Assembly: GCF_026212465.1 (NCBI RefSeq)
Contig: NC_080058.1
Span: 3,621,001 to 3,685,000 of the forward strand
Length of the DNA stretch: 64,000 nt
From: Amaranthus tricolor
Lineage: Eukaryota; Streptophyta; Magnoliopsida; Caryophyllales; Amaranthaceae
Direction: 5' to 3'
Position 1 is the first letter of the stretch, and the number at the start of each line of letters is the position of its first letter. This document shows, in pieces, positions 59,001-64,000 of this stretch. The notes under the pieces were generated by a model. The model was not told the DNA's origin. It searched no databases and worked only from the letters and a program-made list of their open reading frames with translations. The position numbers were made by a program, and so were the translations under genes.

Positions 59001-60668
59001 GTAGCTTGGCAGTCCCTTCCTCAATAATGTTTTCATCTTCAGGGACGATACTATCTTCGTTTGCATACCTGAAGTAGCTTTGCAATACTTAACTTTCTTT
59101 CCCTTGGGCCCCACAAGCCTGACTTCTTGCCTCTCACATTCAACAATAGCTTTAAACCGACCCAACCAGTCCATCCCAAGAATAATGTCTAAGTCGCACA
59201 TCTTTAACTCATATAGGTCACTAGGAAAAATGGTTCCCCCAATGGTCAAAGGAACACTCTTATAGACTCTAGTGCATTGATACAACTCTCCTGAAGGAAC
59301 TGCTACGGCGTACGAAGAAGGTTCAGGATCCTTTAATCCTAACCTTTCAATTATTGATGCAGATACAAAAGAATTTGATGCTCCAGTATCAAATAACGCA
59401 TTGACAGGCACGGAGTTCACAAGAAACGTACCTGTCACCACATCCTTTGCATCCTCTGCTTCCCTTGTGCTGATGGCGGTTAATTTTCCAGGTGTTGATT
59501 GAGTAGTTAGCGCACTGGTTCCCGCACTTCCATTACTTCGACCATTCGACTCTCCGGGTTTATAGTTGCTTGGACTAGGCCGATATCCGTTCCCGTTCTT
59601 CGACTGATGTAAGTTTTGACCACGGTAGTCACTCCCATTCCTCTGATTCCCAAAATTCCTCTGATAAAAATGCTGCTGTCCCCCATTCTGTTGATTCGGA
59701 CGCCCATGCTTGGCATAACATTCGAAGCCACGATGACCCAACTTGCCACAAACATTACATTCTACTAAATTCCCATTACAATCCTTCCCTGGGTGGTTGT
59801 TTGGACACCTACGGCAGAAATAAACTCTTTCCTTACTATTACTGTCTCCACTCTTCTTTTGATTGCTGAACCCCCTATGGTGCGACTTCCCATTTCTTTC
59901 GAGGCTTGAAAAGCCCATGTGTTTCTTATTCTGCTGGGAATGGTGTTGCTGCTGGAAGCTCTCCTTTCTCTTATCCCCACTGTTGACACCTGCACTGTTA
60001 GTTTCAAGCTTCTTTCCCTTATCTTTGTATAGTAGACTTCCCACTTGAGCAGCTCTTTGGTACATCGCATCCAGAGTGGTGTACCGGTCACTATCAACAT
60101 GCACTTGAATTTCATTGCTCAGCCCCAATTCAAAACGCTGCATCTTCTGCTCCTCGGTAGGGACGTCATCAGGGCAATATTTCACATACTCCATGAACTT
60201 CTTATAGTATTCGTCAACCGTTAAATCCCCCATCTCGAGCTTCGAAAATTCATTGGACTTTTGCTTCCTGATATGAGGTGGGTAGTATTTTTCCCGAATC
60301 ACCCTTTTGAACTCTTTCCATTGCAACGGCTCCTGAGGATCACTCATCAAGTTGTCTCTAGCATTGGACCACCAGTAATCAGCTTCTTCTTGTAGGTAGA
60401 AAGCGGCTTGGTCCACTCTCAGGTGCTCAGGGCATTGCACCACGTTGAAAATCTTGTCAAATTCCCGTAACCAATTCTCTAAGATTGCGGGTTCTCCAGT
60501 TCCTGTAAACACAGGGGGTTTGTTCTGTGAGATGCTCTTGCTCATGGAGGCTGCCGTCTCAACTTCGGGCGCAGACCTAGATCTCCTTTCCTCGGCTAGC
60601 TCCATGACCAGTTCTCGTAAGGCCTTGTTCGAGCGTCTCTTCAAACGTTGACTAGACAACGGAGGCAT
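56025..60668 (-). CDS. Gag-Pol polyprotein of the Ty3/gypsy element, 1547 aa, intact
   Basis: It is one uninterrupted frame. The gag capsid-like region is about residues 60-200. A CCHC knuckle [14 protein letters not shown] is at about 304-317, preceded by a further Cys/His group. The protease motif ALFDTGAS is at about 425-432. RT has [21 protein letters not shown] and FIDDILVYS (about 760-768). RNase H has the first catalytic Asp in [10 protein letters not shown] (about 909). Integrase has a zinc HHCC segment (SVHPGG to CLTCQ, about 1129-1165) and D,D,E residues in [16 protein letters not shown] and DGQTERTNR (about 1194, 1254, 1291). The C-terminus (about 1480-1540) contains VKVLWANQ and [18 protein letters not shown], the chromodomain-like ending of chromoviruses. 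All catalytic motifs are present, so the element may still be competent. Gag and Pol lie in the same frame. Confidence 0.97.
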   Translation of the reverse strand: MPPLSSQRLKRRSNKALRELVMELAEERRSRSAPEVETAASMSKSISQNKPPVFTGTGEPAILENWLREFDKIFNVVQCPEHLRVDQAAFYLQEEADYWWSNARDNLMSDPQEPLQWKEFKRVIREKYYPPHIRKQKSNEFSKLEMGDLTVDEYYKKFMEYVKYCPDDVPTEEQKMQRFELGLSNEIQVHVDSDRYTTLDAMYQRAAQVGSLLYKDKGKKLETNSAGVNSGDKRKESFQQQHHSQQNKKHMGFSSLERNGKSHHRGFSNQKKSGDSNSKERVYFCRRCPNNHPGKDCNGNLVECNVCGKLGHRGFECYAKHGRPNQQNGGQQHFYQRNFGNQRNGSDYRGQNLHQSKNGNGYRPSPSNYKPGESNGRSNGSAGTSALTTQSTPGKLTAISTREAEDAKDVVTGTFLVNSVPVNALFDTGASNSFVSASIIERLGLKDPEPSSYAVAVPSGELYQCTRVYKSVPLTIGGTIFPSDLYELKMCDLDIILGMDWLGRFKAIVECERQEVRLVGPKGKKVKYCKATSGMQTKIVSSLKMKTLLRKGLPSYLCHVRKIEDEELTPESVPIVNEFLDVFPEEIPGMPPVRAVEFTIDLVPGVGPISKAPYRLAPAEMEELKKQVEELLEKGYIRPSVSPWGAPVLFVRKKDGSMRLCIDYRELNKITVKNKYPLPRIDDLFDQLKGAGLFSKIDLRSGYHQLRIAERDIPKTAFRTRYGHFEFTVMPFGLTNAPAAFMCMMNQVFSSCLDNFVLVFIDDILVYSRDRVEHEQHLRKVLQLLRDNKLYAKFSKCEFWLEKVSFLGHFVSKEGVAVDPAKIEAVRDWPAPKNVTEVRSFLGLAGYYRRFVKDFSKIACPMTNLMKKDKKFEWSKECKLAFQTLKERLTTAPVLTLPDSTLEYLVYSDASKYGLGCVLMQNRKVVAYASRQLKPHEVNYPTHDLELAAIVFALKIWRHYLYGVKCKIYTDHQSLRYLYTQQNLNMRQRRWLELINDYDVEFNYHEGRANMVADALSRKTNHSVATLTIPRELQRDMEKLNLEIVQHWELRSRLTALSIRPSIFEEILTHQVSDSLLEKTREQVKEGKAEGFTIFEDGSIRYKGRWCVPSSCAELKDKILSEAHGSMYSVHPGGDKMYRDLKQTFWWPGMKRDIAEFVSRCLTCQKVKSEHKRPAGLLQPLDIPVWKWDDISMDFVLGLPRTRSGNDTLWVIVDRLTKSARFIPMNNQWSMDQLARAYLKNVVRYHGVPRSIVSDRDTRYVSKFWEAFQAALGTELLRSTSFHPATDGQTERTNRTLEDMLRAVALDRQGSWDECLDMVEFSYNNSYQASIQMAPFEALYGRRCRNPVCWDDFSESVTLGPAILEEMTDQVKMIRERLKAAQDRQKSYADLKRRPDEFAVGDYVLLRVSPMKGVMRFGKRGKLSPKFIGPYEITEKVGKVAYRLALPNELGKVHDVFHISQLKRYVPDKSHVLDPEPLDLDENLSYEEKPIKILDSKVRSTRRKDIKMVKVLWANQRTQEATWETEDSMREKYPHLFSEVSELRGRN

Positions 60669-61277
60669 TTCCCTGCAAACAAGAGTTTCACAAACGAGAG
60701 ATGTTTACCATTCGTTAAGATAACATGCTTCATCGCCAAAAACACATTTTGTATGCAAATTCCAACCAGGCATACATTCTTGTTTTGCGTGGAATTCATC
60801 CTTATTTTGAAATATATCAACTTCACTAAAGAAAATGAACTAGTAAGCTTATCTAAATAATTTTGACATAAACTACTAACCAATGAAACATAAACACATA
60901 ATCAACTAATATAAGGTTGAATGTAAGTACGGCAACTCGTAGCTTAACTAGGACAGGCACATAAAAAAAATGTAGCCTCTTACGCAACCCATAACTTGCA
61001 ACATTTGCTCCTACAAACATAATTCATGCTTAAAATTTCAATTAATAAAACGTCATCTGTTAAGTCACCACAAATTCATTACAAAGATTCATTCCAATCA
61101 TTGCAAGGATCGTAAGCCTAAGCGTGCAAATTCATGTGCAATAATACTCAAAATGCATGCATATATAAATGCACCTAACCCATGTCTACCCATACTCTCA
61201 AAGCAGTTTAACTTCGAAAACAAAACAGGAATAAGTACTAGAGAAAACATGAAGCGTTTGGGAACGATAGGAACCAC
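60669..61277 (-). other. Untranslated leader of the LTR element
   Basis: This lies between the PBS and the gag start codon. It has short frames only and probably holds packaging signals, which cannot be identified by eye. Confidence 0.6.
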
Positions 61278-61292
61278 TGGCTCTGGTAACCA
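61278..61292 (-). other. Primer-binding site
   Basis: On the minus strand TGGTTACCAGAGCCA starts 2 nt inside the 5' LTR. It resembles the common initiator tRNA-Met site TGGTATCAGAGCC with a one-base insertion and a change, so the priming tRNA is likely Met but not certain. Confidence 0.75.
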
Positions 61293-61294
61293 CC

Positions 61295-64000
61295 TGTAAC
61301 ACCCCAGAATTTCCGATCCCTTAACGAAACCAAAACTGTAAAGGACGGGAGGAAATTCGGGTGTTACATAAAAGAAAAAAAGAAAGGAATTTAGTTAAAC
61401 TTTAATTATTAACTTTAAAAAGGTGCGTAAAAATTTTGGCAGCATCTGCCTTGAAATTTGACGCGACGAAGATTTAGACAAACGATAAATCATCATAATG
61501 AAGAGGCATCAATGGCCTCGTAACAGAATCACGGCGGAAAGGTCATCGCCAAGACCTCTGTCGACATGCTAAGCATGGATCGTGGTTCCCATGTAAACGC
61601 TTGGGTTTTCCAAGCATAAAGATAATCCACTGTACAAGCCATTCAAGATACTATAACAAAATATAAAACGATATAACTCTTTGCAGCGGAACGAATTACA
61701 TCAAAAGGAGGACTCATGCCTCAACCAAAACATACACACTTTCAATTCGAAATCACATGTAGCGTCAAAAATGGTTCGAACAGGGCACGCGTCAAGGTTC
61801 TCACTCGATCCCCCCCCCCCCCCCATATGCAATGCAAGGAAACTCCAAAACCTGCAAGACCTATCTACGACGCCCCTGCTGCTCAACGTAAAGTCATAGA
61901 CCAAACGTGTCATAGCAGGGCCATCAGAGACAAGCCGTCAACAAGGAAACAAGCAGTACACGTCAGTATCTAGCAACAAGTTATACATGCAACCAACAAT
62001 CAATTCAACAAAACAAGGGAAGAAAGACACTCCAATGTATAAAAATCTACTCCAACCATTCCTCACTTCTGTGCACTTCTCAATGCCTTCACCATTTTCT
62101 ATTTCTTCCTTAATTCCACGTATCATCTTTTGTGACTAGAGGCCACCATATTGGGGTTTGCAAGACCCACATGGCAACACCTCAGCCAAGGGCGGTGACG
62201 GCCATGCCGGCGCCCAATGGCAAAGTATGATCATACCCCCGTACAGCGACCATATATAGATGATCTATGCCTCCGGGAACTAAACCAACTGGGGTACCAA
62301 TCCAGTGGAGTCACAGTAACATCCAACTTAATATCTCATCAATAAGGGACTCATTCCCATTCCATCTCATATAATCCAACATTCTACTCTCGCGATATCA
62401 GAACTCAATCTCTACCATCTTGACAACTGATTTTCACTTGTAACACAAACTTAACAGTATTTAAATAGCAAATCATATTCAACCTAGCTCGTATAATATT
62501 ATCACGCAAGGAAAATATATTGAAGATGCATGCAAGAATCAGTTACTGCGTGTACTTACCTGCACTGCAAGATGACAAGCCACAAAAATCGCTTCGAAGG
62601 GGTTCTTACGCCCCTCTTATGAACCGGGCACCTATACACGTTTAAAGTAAGACTAATAAGCCTACTTCACATCATTTACGAAGCACCGACTCCATACAAG
62701 CTACGCTATTAGCCAATTAAGTTTCGATTCAAGCTAATACGCATTCTACGCATACTCATGCAATAAATTCAACCCATGTTCATACATGAACTACGCCATC
62801 AATTCCAATCAAACCATAACATTAGATTCTAGTCAGGTTTATATCAAGATATGTTCAAGAACACGTAATACATGACGTTACACTTAATAACAATCATATC
62901 ACCTATGATAGTAGTGGTTTATTATTTTTCCAAGGTTTTTAGAGTGAAACGATTAAGAATAAATTAGATTTGTAGCTTGGCGAATCAATAACGATTCGTA
63001 TAATTTGGGTCAAAGTCACCCAACTTAGCGACACAATTGAACATATCAGTATAGCAACCGAGCTCAAAACTAACCACCTCATCAACGACTATAACCACGA
63101 TAATACTTTCATTAATGACAATCGCTACCTTAATCCGTCTCAGTAATTATTATCATCGTTTACTCTACAACAATGGATATTAACAATACTAGTCACCATT
63201 CATCCAAAGTGTCACATACACAAGCTTATACAAGATTTCCAATACAAAACATCATCCAAGCCACAAAAATAGTATATACTACTTTTAATTCATCCACCCC
63301 TAACTTATTCAAGTTCAATTCACACTTTCAAATGCTTACCCACTTTAAATCCTATTAAGATATAACTTAATCCAAGCTAAGATTCATGAATTTACCCAAA
63401 TTACTACCTTTAAATTCATCATAATATAAACCCTAACTTATCTAATTTCAGATCACCATAATAATCAAACCCATAACAAAATCAAGATATTCATACTCCA
63501 ATTTAACAAATATGAACTCTAAATAATAAGAAATCAAATATCAACACATACAAACTTAATTTGGGTAAGAGATTGCTCACAAGGGGAACTAGAAATGGGT
63601 GAGGGTATAAGTGGTGTTGTGGTGGTGGTGGAGCACGAAGGTGGAAAGCTAGACACGGCTGCTGCTGCCGGGAAAACCACCACGAAGGTGGCTGCCCTTG
63701 CTGTGGGTTCACGTTGCTGCAACAGGGAGGAGGAGGATGAAGCAGCCACTGCTGCTGCGTGTCGCGAGGGAGGAAGGCAGGGCTGCTGCTGCTACGATGG
63801 TCGCTCACCGGTGGAGGAAAATGCGGCTGGTGGTGGTGAAGAGAGGAGGCGGCTGCGCCCGTGAGTGAGGGAAGCGAACTGAGAGAAGAGAAGGAGAAGA
63901 GGAAGGAAAGAAAGTGACGGCTCAAGCAAGAAAAAAAAAAGGGTTTCATGCCTTTTATCCTTGTTATTATTATTATCATGTTTATTTATTTATTTATTTA
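61295..64000 (-). repeat. 5' LTR, incomplete (runs off the window)
   Basis: It matches the 3' LTR from 52663 at an offset of 8632-8634 bp. By comparison it should end near 64293, about 290 bp beyond the window. Confidence 0.95.

Larger units (their letters stand above)
52663..64000 (-). mobile_element. Ty3/gypsy chromovirus-type LTR retrotransposon, nearly complete, minus strand
   Basis: Read on the minus strand the order is 5' LTR (61295 to beyond the window), PBS, leader, gag-pol (60668-56025), PPT and 3' LTR (55659-52663). The domain order protease, RT, RNase H, integrase defines Ty3/gypsy. The long LTRs and a chromodomain-like integrase tail point to the Tekay/Del group, by family knowledge. 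The LTRs begin and end with the 11-bp inverted repeat TGTAACACCCC/GGGGTGTTACA. The two LTRs differ by about five substitutions and one 2-bp poly-C length change over 2.7 kb by eye, so the insertion is very recent. The left flanking pentamer is CATAC; the right flank lies outside the window, so the target duplication cannot be checked. Confidence 0.95.

Overview
The window is nuclear DNA of a flowering plant, most likely a eudicot. It is AT-rich, its genes have many short introns with GT..AG borders, and it is packed with plant-type transposons (Ty3/gypsy chromovirus, L1 and RTE LINEs, tRNA-derived SINEs, Mutator-, hAT- and Stowaway-type MITEs). The species cannot be read from the sequence.

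Five host genes could be assembled exon by exon with all splice phases agreeing. (1) A putative plastid-targeted conserved protein (+, 3398-10028, 264 aa) is split by a 5.2 kb intron that holds a 2.6 kb inverted repeat. (2) An SF1/branchpoint-binding-like KH protein (-, 10735-15699, 702 aa) has a non-coding first exon near 17.7 kb with a short upstream ORF; it converges on gene 1. (3) PIGV, GPI mannosyltransferase 2 (-, 19181-22674, 8 exons, 488 aa), makes GPI anchors in the ER. (4) A GPI-anchored lipid-transfer-like protein (+, 35199-37331, 192 aa) is itself a predicted client of the GPI pathway. (5) A secreted DUF538 protein (+, 43894-45746, 182 aa) has two exons. The genes are otherwise functionally unrelated and there is no operon-like logic.

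The rest is repeat territory. 1-3.2 kb has a plant-mobile-domain-like relic and a long AT microsatellite. 23.2-24.4 kb has an RTE LINE tail followed by a Mutator-type MITE with a perfect 9-bp target duplication. 25-35 kb is mostly non-coding with SINEs, LTR-like sequence and one unassigned exon-like ORF. 37.7-38.2 kb is a foldback element with an internal array of five ~23-bp palindromes at ~55-bp spacing. 39.4-43.7 kb has a hAT-like non-autonomous element and a second Mutator-type MITE. 47-50 kb holds fragments of two dispersed repeat families also seen at 5.6-9 kb.

50.4-64 kb is a nested insertion. A decayed L1-type LINE is cut at 52662 by a nearly intact, very young Ty3/gypsy element (minus strand) with ~3.0 kb LTRs, PBS, a single 1547-aa gag-pol ORF and PPT. 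The outer LTR runs off the window. I found no clear undescribed biochemical system; the strongest oddities are the intronic long hairpin and the palindrome array.
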